A stretch of DNA of 64,000 nucleotides from JBMOOG01 sp049324535 (GTDB lineage: Bacteria; Pseudomonadota; Alphaproteobacteria; Rhodobacterales; Rhodobacteraceae), in the NCBI GenBank assembly GCA_049324535.1, contig JBMOOG010000009.1, forward strand, positions 62,001 to 126,000, written 5' to 3'. A program made the position numbers and the translations under genes. Within the stretch, counting starts at the first letter, position 1. Every line of letters starts with the position of its first letter. The notes under the pieces were generated by a model. That model saw only the letters and a program-made list of their open reading frames with translations. It ran no database searches and was not told where the DNA came from. Of this stretch, positions 33,134 through 41,635 are shown one piece after another.

Positions 33134-34495
33134 ATGGACGGAACCGTTCTTGTCGCCGACGATGACCGCACCATCCGCACCGTGCTGACCCAGGCGCTGA
33201 CCCGGGCCGGGTGCAAGGTGCACGCCACCTCGTCGCTGACCACGCTGATGCGCTGGGTCGAGGAGGGCAAGGGCGACCTCGTGATCTCGGATGTCGTCAT
33301 GCCGGACGGCAACGGCATCGAGGCGCTTCCGAAGATCGCGCAGGAACGGCCGGGCCTTCCGGTCATCGTGATCTCGGCCCAGAACACGATCATGACCGCC
33401 ATCCAGGCGGCCGAGGCGGACGCCTACGACTACCTGCCCAAGCCCTTCGACCTGCCCGACCTGATGAAGCGGGCGGCGCGCGCGCTGGACCAGAAGCGGC
33501 GCATCCCCGCGCGCAGCGTCGAGCGGCGCGAGCCGGCGGACGACCTGCCGCTGGTCGGCCGCACCCCGGCGATGCAGGCGCTCTACCGTCTGGTCGCGCG
33601 GGTGATGAACAGCGACCTGCCGGTGCTGATCACCGGCGAGTCGGGCACCGGCAAGTCGCTGATCGCGCGGGCGATCCACGATTTCTCGGACCGCCGCACG
33701 CTGCCCTTCGTGGTGGTGCAGGCGGGCGACCTGCACGGGGCCGACGGGCCGGCCGCGCTGCTGGCGCGCGCCCGCGGCGGCAGCCTTGTCTTCGACGAGG
33801 TGGGCGATTTCGACGACGAGGCGCAGGCGCGGATCGTGCGGATGCTCGACGCACTGCCGGAGAACGCGCCGCGCATCATGGCGACCAGCCAGTCCGATCT
33901 GGGCCAGCGCATCGAGGCCGGCACCTTCCGGCAGGACCTGTTCTACCGGCTCGGCGGCGTGTCGCTGAGCGTGCCTTCGCTGCGCGAGCGGGTCGAGGAC
34001 ATCCCGCTTCTGGCCGAGCATTTCCTGGCCCGCGCCGAACGCGAGGGCGGCTCGCGGCGGCTGTCGCCCGAGGCGATGGCGCTGGTGCGCGGCTATTCCT
34101 GGCCCGGCAACGTCCGCCAGCTCGAGAACACCATGCGCCGTCTGGTGGTGACGGCGCAGGGCGACGAGATCACCCAGGCCGAGATCGAGGCGGCGCTGGG
34201 CAGCCAGCCGGCGCTCGAGCCTGCGCGGGGCGGTGTCGAGGGCGAGAAGCTGTCGGCGGCGATCGCGCGCCACCTCAAGCGCTATTTCGACCTGCACGGC
34301 GGGGAACTGCCGCCGGCCGGTCTCTACGACCGCATCCTGCGCGAGATGGAACTGCCGCTGATCGAGATCGCGCTTGACGCCACCGCGGGCAACCAGGCGC
34401 GCTGTTCGGACCTTCTCGGGATCAATCGCAATACTTTGCGCAAGAAGATCACCGATCTGGATATCCGCGTGACTCGCCGCCGGAAGTTGATGTAA
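33134..34495 (+). CDS. ntrC: Nitrogen-regulation response regulator NtrC (GAFTGA-less)
   Basis: This 453-residue protein has a receiver domain (phosphorylated Asp53 in ISDVVMPDG), an AAA+ domain with Walker A GESGTGKS (168-175) and Walker B GGSLVFDEVGDF (216-227), WPGNVRQLEN, and a Fis-type HTH (NQARCSDLLGINRNTLRKKI). The stretch between strand 2 and Walker B (about 192-215) lacks the GAFTGA loop that contacts sigma-54. R. capsulatus NtrC also lacks it and activates sigma-70 RNA polymerase, so the same may hold here. GGAG lies 10 bases before the ATG at 33134. It is co-transcribed with ntrB. Confidence 0.95.
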   Translation: MDGTVLVADDDRTIRTVLTQALTRAGCKVHATSSLTTLMRWVEEGKGDLVISDVVMPDGNGIEALPKIAQERPGLPVIVISAQNTIMTAIQAAEADAYDYLPKPFDLPDLMKRAARALDQKRRIPARSVERREPADDLPLVGRTPAMQALYRLVARVMNSDLPVLITGESGTGKSLIARAIHDFSDRRTLPFVVVQAGDLHGADGPAALLARARGGSLVFDEVGDFDDEAQARIVRMLDALPENAPRIMATSQSDLGQRIEAGTFRQDLFYRLGGVSLSVPSLRERVEDIPLLAEHFLARAEREGGSRRLSPEAMALVRGYSWPGNVRQLENTMRRLVVTAQGDEITQAEIEAALGSQPALEPARGGVEGEKLSAAIARHLKRYFDLHGGELPPAGLYDRILREMELPLIEIALDATAGNQARCSDLLGINRNTLRKKITDLDIRVTRRRKLM

Positions 34496-34511
34496 AACCG
34501 CCACAAGCCCT

Positions 34512-36881
34512 GTGGCGCGTCCGCCCGGACGCCGGTCGCGGAGGCGCAACAAGAACAAGGCGGTGGCTGCCCCGGCGCGGGCGGCGGCAATCAGGGGCAG
34601 CCTCGTGCAGGGCCTGGCGCGCAGCGCATCATGGGATCGGCTCAGCCGGCTTCGTCGGCAACGGCGCGTGCAGACGGGAATCACCGTCGCGCTTGCCGTG
34701 CTTGGCCCGCTGCTGGCGCTGGTGACCTTCCTCGCGCTCGGCCCCTTTGCGCAGGGCGCCAACTCGACCGCGCTGCGGCTCGTGCTGCTGGCCGACCTCG
34801 TCTATTTCCTGCTTCTGGCCGGTCTGGTGGCCGCGCGGCTGGCGGCGATGATCGCGGCGCGGCGCGCGAAGTCGGCGGGATCGCGCCTGCACCTGCGGCT
34901 GACCGCGGTCTTTGCCGGCATGGCGCTGGTGCCGACGGTGCTGGTCGCGATCTTCGCGGGGCTGACGCTCAACATCGGCCTCGAAGGCTGGTTCTCCGAG
35001 CGGGTGCGCTCGGTGGTGGGAACCTCGCTGGCGGCCGCCGAGGCCTATCAGAACGAACACCGGCAGGATCTCGTCACCGACGCCGACGCGCTGGCCCGCT
35101 ATCTGAACCTTGCGCGGCAGTCCGGGTTCTTCGTCACCGACGCCGACCTGCGCCAGCTGCTGACCGAAGGGCAGGGCCAGATCCAGCGCGGCCTGCGCGA
35201 GGCCTATGTGATCGACGGCACCGGCGAGTTGAAGACGCGCGGCGAGCGCAGCTATCTTTTCGATTTCGAGGCGCCGACCGCCGACCAGATCGCCCGCGCC
35301 CGCTCGGGCGAGACGGTGCTGATCGAGGACTGGCCGAACAACGAGTTCCGGGCGCTGGTCGCGCTCGACGCCTACCCGGACCGCTTCCTCTACGTGTCGC
35401 GCAACGTGGACGGGTCGATCCTGAGTCTTCTGGACGAGACCCGCGCCACGGTCGGGCTCTACCAGCAGCTCGAGGCCGCGCGCGGGCGGGTGGTCTTCGA
35501 GTTCGGGCTGGTCTACGCGGGCTTTGCCCTGATCCTGGTGCTGGCGGCGATCTGGATGGGCCTGAGCTTCGCCGAGCGGCTGTCGCTGCCGGTGGGGCGT
35601 CTGGCCGGCGCCGCCCAGCGGGTCGGTGCGGGGGATCTCGACGTGCAGGTGCAGGAAGAGAAGGGCGACGACGAGATCGCGATGCTGGGGCGGGTGTTCA
35701 ACCAGATGACGCGGCAGCTCAAGGGCCAGCGCGAGGCCCTGGTCGAGGGGCACCGGCTGACCGAACGGCGGCGGCGGCTCTTCGATTCGGTCCTGTCCTC
35801 GGTCACGTCGGGCGTGATCGGGCTGGATCCGCAGGGCCATGTCGATTTCCTCAATCCTTCCAGCGCGCGGGTGCTGGGGCTCGATCCGGCGCGCGATCAC
35901 GACAGGCCGCTGGCCGAGGCCGTGCCCGAGTTCGCGCCGCTCTTCGCGCGGCTGCGCGAGGGTCTGGCCGAGGCGGCGCAGGACGAGGTGCGCGTCAGTC
36001 GCGACGGGCGGCTCGAAAGCCTTCTGGTGCGGGTCTCGACGCGACGCAACGCCACCGGGCGGCTCGAGGGCTATGTGGTGGCCTTCGACGACGTGACCGA
36101 GCTTGTCTCGGCGCAGCGGCTGGCCGCCTGGGGCGATGTCGCGCGCCGCATCGCGCACGAGATCAAGAACCCGCTGACGCCGATCCAGCTTTCGGCCGAG
36201 CGGATCAAGCGCAAGTTCGGCCGCGACCTGCCCGAGGCGGAGGCGGAGGAGCTGGGCCAGATGACCGATGTCATCGTGCGCCAGACTGGCGATCTGCGGC
36301 GCATCGTGGACGAATTCTCGCGGTTCGCGCGCATGCCCGAGCCGGATCGGCGCGAGCACGACCTGGCGCGGCTGATGCGCGACGCGGTCACGCTTCAGCA
36401 GGAGGCCCTGCACGGCGCCCGGCTGGTGGCGGCGCTGCCGGAGGGTCCGGTCATGGCGGTCTTCGACGCCACGATGATCTCGCAGGCGGTGACCAACCTC
36501 ATCAAGAACGCCGGCGAGGCGATCGAGGCCTATGCGGCCACCGGTCCGGCGCCGGGCTACGTGCCCGAGGTGCGGGTCGAGATGCAGGACGGGCCCGAGG
36601 CCGTCGTCATCCGCATCATGGACAACGGCACGGGACTGCCCGAGGACCGGGCGCGTCTCTTCGAGCCCTATGTGACGACGCGCGAGAAGGGCACGGGGCT
36701 TGGCCTGCCCATCGTCAAGAAGATCATCGAGGAGCATGGCGGCACGCTGGTGCTGACCGATGCGCCGGTGTTCGAAGGGGGTGACCACCGCGGCGCGATG
36801 GCCGAGGTCCGGCTTCCCAAGGCGCGGCTCGGCCGCAATCCGAAAGAGAGATCCGCGCAGGCGGCAGGTGGGGTCAAATGA
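34512..36881 (+). CDS. ntrY: Membrane sensor kinase NtrY
   Basis: This 789-residue transmembrane kinase has N-terminal helices (about 50-80, 90-112, 130-155), a long periplasmic or extracytoplasmic part, a further helix near 325-350, a HAMP-like linker (LPVGRLAGAAQRVGAGDLDVQV), a PAS domain (about 420-530) and a kinase core with IAHEIKNPLTPIQLSAERI, LIKNAGEAIEAY, DNGTGLPED and GTGLGLPIVKK. It pairs with NtrX, linked to nitrogen, redox and envelope control in alphaproteobacteria. The start is a GTG at 34512, 16 bases after ntrC, without a clear ribosome site. The stop overlaps the ntrX ATG (ATGA). Confidence 0.95.
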   Translation: MARPPGRRSRRRNKNKAVAAPARAAAIRGSLVQGLARSASWDRLSRLRRQRRVQTGITVALAVLGPLLALVTFLALGPFAQGANSTALRLVLLADLVYFLLLAGLVAARLAAMIAARRAKSAGSRLHLRLTAVFAGMALVPTVLVAIFAGLTLNIGLEGWFSERVRSVVGTSLAAAEAYQNEHRQDLVTDADALARYLNLARQSGFFVTDADLRQLLTEGQGQIQRGLREAYVIDGTGELKTRGERSYLFDFEAPTADQIARARSGETVLIEDWPNNEFRALVALDAYPDRFLYVSRNVDGSILSLLDETRATVGLYQQLEAARGRVVFEFGLVYAGFALILVLAAIWMGLSFAERLSLPVGRLAGAAQRVGAGDLDVQVQEEKGDDEIAMLGRVFNQMTRQLKGQREALVEGHRLTERRRRLFDSVLSSVTSGVIGLDPQGHVDFLNPSSARVLGLDPARDHDRPLAEAVPEFAPLFARLREGLAEAAQDEVRVSRDGRLESLLVRVSTRRNATGRLEGYVVAFDDVTELVSAQRLAAWGDVARRIAHEIKNPLTPIQLSAERIKRKFGRDLPEAEAEELGQMTDVIVRQTGDLRRIVDEFSRFARMPEPDRREHDLARLMRDAVTLQQEALHGARLVAALPEGPVMAVFDATMISQAVTNLIKNAGEAIEAYAATGPAPGYVPEVRVEMQDGPEAVVIRIMDNGTGLPEDRARLFEPYVTTREKGTGLGLPIVKKIIEEHGGTLVLTDAPVFEGGDHRGAMAEVRLPKARLGRNPKERSAQAAGGVK

Positions 36882-38284
36882 GCGATATCCTGATTGTCGA
36901 TGACGAACGCGACATCCGCGAACTGATCTCGGACATTCTCAGGGACGAGGGCTTCAGCACGCGGCTGGCGTCCAACTCGGACGAATGCATGAGCGAGATC
37001 AACGCCGCCCCGCCGGCGCTGATGATCCTCGACATCTGGCTCAAGGACAGCCGGATGGACGGGATCGACATCCTCAAGACCGTCAAGCGTGACAACCCGG
37101 ATGTGCCGATCATCATCATCTCGGGTCACGGCAACATCGAGATCGCCGTGGCCGCGATCAAGCAGGGCGCCTACGACTTCATCGAGAAGCCCTTCAACAT
37201 CGACCAGCTGTCGGTGGTGGTGGCGCGCGCGATGGAGACCTCGCGGCTGCGGCGCGAGAACGCGAGCCTGCGGCGGCGCGACGTGACCTCGGCCGACATG
37301 GTGGGCAGTTCGGCGGCGCTGCGGACGCTGCGGGGGCAACTCGACAAGGTGACGAAGTCGAACGCCCGGGTCCTGCTGACCGGCCAGCCGGGCGCCGGCA
37401 AGGAGGTGGCCGCGCGCTACATCCACCAGCATTCCGCGCGCTCGGCCGGGCCGTTCGTGTCGGTGGCGTCTGCCTCGATCGAGCCCGAGCGGATGGAGGA
37501 GGTGCTCTTCGGACGCGAAGGCTCCGACCGCGGGGTCGAGAAGGGGCTTCTCGAACAGGCGCACGGCGGGGTGATCTATTTCGACGAGGTGGCCGACATG
37601 CCCCTCGGCACCCAGGGCAAGATCCTGCGGGTGCTGACCGAGCAGCAGTTCAGCCGGGTCGGCGGCTCGGACAAGGTGCGCGTCGATCTTCGGGTCATCT
37701 CGTCCACGACGCGCGACCTGAAGGCCGAGATCGCCGCCGGCCGGTTCCGCCAGGAGCTTTACGACCGGCTGAACGTGGTGCCGATCGCGGTGCCGTCGCT
37801 GGCCGAGCGGCGCGAGGACATCCCCGAGCTGTCGCGCCATTTCATCGAGATCTTCAACAAGACCCAGGGCCTGCCGCTGCGGTCGCTGAGCGAGGAGGCC
37901 GAGGCGCTGATGCAGACGCTGGAATGGCCGGGCAACATCCGCCAGCTTCGCAACCTGATCGAGCGCGTGCTGATCCTGGGCGACGGGACCGGGCCGATCG
38001 AGACGCGCGAGCTGATCGGGCAGGGCGAGGAGACCAGCGAGGAGGGCCGCATCGCGCTGTCGGGCCAGCTGGCGACCCTGCCGCTACGCGAGGCGCGCGA
38101 GCTTTTCGAACGCGAATACCTGCTGACCCAGATCAACCGGTTCGGCGGGAACATCAGCCGGACCGCGGCCTTCGTCGGCATGGAGCGTTCGGCCCTGCAT
38201 CGCAAGCTGAAGTCGCTGGGCGTGGTGACCACCGCCAAGGCGGGGGCGCGGATCGCCCACGTGGACGAGGAGGACGAGGCATGA
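36878..38284 (+). CDS. ntrX: Response regulator NtrX (GAFTGA-less AAA+ regulator)
   Basis: This 468-residue NtrC-family regulator is paired with NtrY. The receiver domain has LMILDIWL (Asp52). The AAA+ domain has Walker A GQPGAGKE (169-176) and Walker B GGVIYFDEVADM (230-241). The C-terminal HTH is ISRTAAFVGMERSALHRKLKSL. In place of GAFTGA it reads LFGREGSDRGVEKGLLEQ (210-227), so direct sigma-54 activation is doubtful. An acidic tail (DEEDEA) closes the protein. Its stop overlaps the first ATG of a 22-codon frame that leads exactly into trkA. Confidence 0.95.
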   Translation: MSDILIVDDERDIRELISDILRDEGFSTRLASNSDECMSEINAAPPALMILDIWLKDSRMDGIDILKTVKRDNPDVPIIIISGHGNIEIAVAAIKQGAYDFIEKPFNIDQLSVVVARAMETSRLRRENASLRRRDVTSADMVGSSAALRTLRGQLDKVTKSNARVLLTGQPGAGKEVAARYIHQHSARSAGPFVSVASASIEPERMEEVLFGREGSDRGVEKGLLEQAHGGVIYFDEVADMPLGTQGKILRVLTEQQFSRVGGSDKVRVDLRVISSTTRDLKAEIAAGRFRQELYDRLNVVPIAVPSLAERREDIPELSRHFIEIFNKTQGLPLRSLSEEAEALMQTLEWPGNIRQLRNLIERVLILGDGTGPIETRELIGQGEETSEEGRIALSGQLATLPLREARELFEREYLLTQINRFGGNISRTAAFVGMERSALHRKLKSLGVVTTAKAGARIAHVDEEDEA

Positions 38285-38349
38285 TGGCGCCGGGCAGGGG
38301 GATGATGGCGCGGGCCTTCGCCGCGCCGGTTGGGGGCGGGGCGCGATGA
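38281..38349 (+). CDS. Possible 22-codon frame bridging ntrX and trkA
   Basis: This frame starts with an ATG that overlaps the ntrX stop (ATGA, 38281-38284) and ends with a TGA that overlaps the trkA ATG (ATGA, 38346-38349). It would encode 22 residues rich in Met, Gly, Ala and Arg, with MMAPGRG and MMARAF as internal near-repeats. It may serve to re-initiate ribosomes from ntrX onto trkA instead of making a functional peptide. It could equally be chance in GC-rich DNA. Confidence 0.3.
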   Translation: MMAPGRGMMARAFAAPVGGGAR

Positions 38350-39722
38350 AGGTCCTGATCTGCGGGGCGGGCCAGGTCGGCTGGCAGATCGCGCGCCATC
38401 TGGCGGGCGAGCGCAACAACGTGACCGTGGTCGACATGAACGCCGACCTCGTGCGGCGGGCGACCGAGGCGCTGGACGTGCAGGGCGTGGCCGGCTTTGC
38501 CGCCTATCCCGACGTCCTCGAGCGCGCGGGGGCGCGCGACGCCGACATGATCATCGCCGCCACCCATTCCGACGAGGTGAACATGGTCGTCTGCCAGGTC
38601 GCGCAGTCGGTCTTCGGCATCACCCGCAAGATCGCCCGCATCCGGGCGCAGACCTATCTCGACCCGGCCTATTCCGACCTCTTCTCCAGCGACCACCTGC
38701 CCATCGACGTCATCATCAGCCCCGAGCGCGAGGTCGCCGAGGCGGCGCTCCAGCGGCTGGCCGCGCCCTCGACCTTCGATGCGGAAAGCTTCATGGGGGG
38801 CAAGGTGCAGCTTCTGGGGGTGGCGCTCGACGAGGAATGCCCCGTCCTCAAGACGCCGCTGCGCCAGCTGAGCGACCTCTTCTCGACGCTGCGCGCCATC
38901 GTCGTCGGCGTGCGCCGCGACGGGCGGCTCTTCGCGCCGGACCCCGACGACCAGCTGTTCGCGGGCGACCAGATCTATGTGCTGAGCCATGTCGAGGACA
39001 TGAACCGCACGCTCGAGATCTTCGGCAAGGCGACGCGCAAGCAGGAGCGGGTGGTGATCGTGGGCGCCGGCAACGTCGGGCTTGCGGTGGCGCAGGCGCT
39101 GGAACGGCGCACCGACCGGGTCCGCGCCAAGGTCATCGAACGCGACCGGGCACGGGCCGAGGCGGCGGCGGATTCGCTCGAGCGGACCATCGTCCTGAAC
39201 GGCGACGGCATCGACATGGACATCCTGGCCGAGGCCAACATCGAACGGGCCGACGCGCTGCTGGCCCTGACCGACGACGACAAGACCAACATCCTGGTCG
39301 CCGTCCGGGCCAAGCAGGCCGGCTGCCGCATGGCGGTCGCGCTGATCAACGATCCGACGCTGGTGCCGCTGATGGGGGCGCTCGACATCGACGCCTACAT
39401 CAACCCGCGGGCGACGACGGTGAGTTCGATCCTGCGCCACATCCGGCACGGGCGGGTGCGCGAGATCTACTCGATCGGCGACGCCGAGGCCGAGGTGATC
39501 GAGGCGCAGGTCCTGTCCACCTCGCCCATCGCCGACCGCCCGATCCGCGACATCGAGTTCCCCGAGGGGGTGCTGGTCGGCATGGTGATGAAGGGCGACC
39601 GCATCCTGAAACCCACCGGCGACCTCCGGGTGCAGGAAGGCGATACGGTGATCCTCTTCAGCCTTGCGGGCGACGTGCCCGAGGTCGAGCGCCTGCTGCA
39701 GGTCTCGATCGACTACTTCTAG
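38346..39722 (+). CDS. trkA: Trk potassium uptake regulatory subunit TrkA
   Basis: This 458-residue cytoplasmic NAD-binding subunit gates TrkH. It has two RCK_N Rossmann domains, starting MKVLICGAGQVGWQIARHL and, near residue 235, VVIVGAGNVGLAVAQAL, each followed by an RCK_C domain. The position after ntrYX and before trkH is conserved in alphaproteobacteria. Its ATG at 38346 overlaps the stop of the small frame before it. trkH starts 11 bases after its stop. Confidence 0.95.
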   Translation: MKVLICGAGQVGWQIARHLAGERNNVTVVDMNADLVRRATEALDVQGVAGFAAYPDVLERAGARDADMIIAATHSDEVNMVVCQVAQSVFGITRKIARIRAQTYLDPAYSDLFSSDHLPIDVIISPEREVAEAALQRLAAPSTFDAESFMGGKVQLLGVALDEECPVLKTPLRQLSDLFSTLRAIVVGVRRDGRLFAPDPDDQLFAGDQIYVLSHVEDMNRTLEIFGKATRKQERVVIVGAGNVGLAVAQALERRTDRVRAKVIERDRARAEAAADSLERTIVLNGDGIDMDILAEANIERADALLALTDDDKTNILVAVRAKQAGCRMAVALINDPTLVPLMGALDIDAYINPRATTVSSILRHIRHGRVREIYSIGDAEAEVIEAQVLSTSPIADRPIRDIEFPEGVLVGMVMKGDRILKPTGDLRVQEGDTVILFSLAGDVPEVERLLQVSIDYF

Positions 39723-39733
39723 GACGCGGGCCC

Positions 39734-41233
39734 GTGATCCGGCGCCTGTCCGAACTGCCGGTGCTCGTCCTGCTCCTCGGGCTGGGCGCGCTGGCGATGA
39801 TCGTGCCCGCCGCCCATGCCGCCGCGCTGCGCGACTGGCCGGTGGCGCGCGCCTTCGGCTATTCGTCGCTCTTGTTCCTGATCCTGACCTCGCTTCTCGC
39901 CATCGCCACGGCGGCCAACCGGCCGGGGAACGCCGCGCGCGGCCAGCTTCTGGCCATGGCGGCGGCCTTCGCGCTGCTTCCGCTGGCCCTGGCCGTGCCG
40001 TTCCGCGAGGCGACGCCCGGCACCAGCCTTGCGGCGGCCTGGTGGGAGATGGTCTCGGCCCTGACCACCACCGGCGCCACGCTCTTCGACCCCGACGCTC
40101 TGGTGCCCTCGGTGCATCTGTGGCGGGCGCTGGTGGGCTGGCTCGGCGGGCTCTTCACCCTTGTCGCCGCGATCGCGATCCTCGCACCGCTCAATCTCGG
40201 CGGCTTCGAAGTGCTCAGCCCCTCGAGCGCCCAAGGCGCGATGGCGGCCCGGCTGGCCGATCCCGTGGGGCGGATCGTGCGCGCGGCGGTGTCCGTCGCG
40301 CCGGTCTATGCGGGGCTGACGGCGGTGCTCTGGCTGGGGCTCATCATCGCGGGCGACGAGGCGCTGGTGGCGGCCTGCCATGCGATGTCCACCCTGTCCA
40401 CCTCGGGCATCTCGCCGGTGGGCGGTCCCGATGTCGCGGCCTCGGGTGTGGCGGGGGAGGTTCTGGTGGCGATCTTCCTCGTGCCCTCGCTGTCGCGCCG
40501 CCTGTCGCCCGGAGGCCGCCGGGTGCGGCTGCGCGAGGGCGTTCTCGAGGATCATGAGCTGCGCCTCGGGGCGGCGATCCTTCTGTCGGTGTCGCTGATC
40601 CTGTTCCTGCGCCACTGGATCGCCGCCGCCGGAGCGGGCGAGGGCGAGGCGCCGAGGGCGCTGAGCGCGCTCTGGGGCGGCTTCTTCACCGCGCTGTCGT
40701 TCCTGACCACCACCGGCTTTCAGGCCGCGGGCTGGGATGCGGCGCGCAGCTGGTCGGGCCTCGGCAGCCCCGGCCTGATCCTCGTGGGGCTCGCGATCAT
40801 CGGCGGCGGGATCGCCACGACCGCGGGGGGCGTGAAGCTTCTGCGGATGTATGCGCTCCTGCGCCACGGCGAGCGCGAACTGCAGAAGCTCGTGCATCCG
40901 AACTCGCTCGGCGGCGCGGGCAGCGACGCGCGCCGCCTGCGCCGCAGCGGAGCCCACATCGCGTCGGTGTCCTTCATGCTGTTCGCCATATCGATCGCGG
41001 TGGTGATCGGACTGCTGACCGCCGGCGGGACCGGGTTCGAGGAGGCGATCATCTTCGGGATCGGCGCGCTGTCGAACACCGGTCCCCTGGCCGGGCTTGC
41101 CGGGGACGTGCCGCTGGCCTGGTCGGGGCTCAGCGGCTTCGAGCAGGCGGTCCTTGCGGTGGCCATGGTGGTCGGGCGGCTCGAGACGCTGGCGGTGATC
41201 GCCCTGTTCAGCCCCGCGCTCTGGCGCGGCTGA
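39734..41233 (+). CDS. trkH: Trk potassium uptake channel TrkH
   Basis: This 499-residue membrane protein of the Trk/Ktr superfamily has four M1-P-M2 repeats. The selectivity-filter loops are SALTTTGATLFD, TLSTSGISPVGG, FLTTTGFQAAG and GALSNTGPLAG. It imports K+ with TrkA. The start is a GTG at 39734, giving MIRRLSELPVLVLLL and placing the first helix at the N terminus. The length fits the family. Confidence 0.94.
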   Translation: MIRRLSELPVLVLLLGLGALAMIVPAAHAAALRDWPVARAFGYSSLLFLILTSLLAIATAANRPGNAARGQLLAMAAAFALLPLALAVPFREATPGTSLAAAWWEMVSALTTTGATLFDPDALVPSVHLWRALVGWLGGLFTLVAAIAILAPLNLGGFEVLSPSSAQGAMAARLADPVGRIVRAAVSVAPVYAGLTAVLWLGLIIAGDEALVAACHAMSTLSTSGISPVGGPDVAASGVAGEVLVAIFLVPSLSRRLSPGGRRVRLREGVLEDHELRLGAAILLSVSLILFLRHWIAAAGAGEGEAPRALSALWGGFFTALSFLTTTGFQAAGWDAARSWSGLGSPGLILVGLAIIGGGIATTAGGVKLLRMYALLRHGERELQKLVHPNSLGGAGSDARRLRRSGAHIASVSFMLFAISIAVVIGLLTAGGTGFEEAIIFGIGALSNTGPLAGLAGDVPLAWSGLSGFEQAVLAVAMVVGRLETLAVIALFSPALWRG

Positions 41234-41363
41234 CCGCGCAACATCCTATCATGCCGCGATTTTATCGCTGGCAAGCGCCCGGAATCTCGGCATACTCGGG
41301 TCAAGCTCCCGTGCAGCGACGAGGGGCAAGGTCAACCGTGCATCGGAACAGGGCAAAAACAAA

Positions 41364-41597
41364 ATGGCTGCCGACAAACAGAATTTGCAGGATGCCTTTC
41401 TCAATCACGTCCGCAAGACCAAGGTTCCCGTCACCATTTTCCTCATAAACGGCGTCAAGCTTCAGGGTGTCATCACCTGGTTCGACAATTTCTGCGTGCT
41501 GCTGCGTCGCGACGGCCAGTCGCAGCTTGTCTACAAGCACGCGATCTCGACGATCATGCCGGGGGCGCCGATCTCGCTTTACGAAGGCGAGGACTGA
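41364..41597 (+). CDS. hfq: RNA chaperone Hfq
   Basis: This 77-residue Sm-like protein pairs small RNAs with target mRNAs. The Sm1 motif includes VPVTIFLINGVKLQGVITWFDNF, and the Sm2 motif is LVYKHAIST (family consensus YKHAIST). The C-terminal tail is short, as in alphaproteobacteria. Upstream 130 bases carry a probable promoter. The ribosome site is weak (AGGG), and an A-rich CAAAAACAAA run abuts the ATG. hflX begins 38 bases downstream, the conserved hfq-hflX pair. Confidence 0.97.
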   Translation: MAADKQNLQDAFLNHVRKTKVPVTIFLINGVKLQGVITWFDNFCVLLRRDGQSQLVYKHAISTIMPGAPISLYEGED

Positions 41598-41635
41598 CCA
41601 CGTCCACTCTCTCCACGACGACCGCGGCCGAACCG

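Noticed and set aside
33134..34495. NtrC as a degenerate pseudogene because GAFTGA is missing
   Set aside because: The receiver aspartate, Walker motifs and HTH are intact, and the same loss is known in functional R. capsulatus NtrC.
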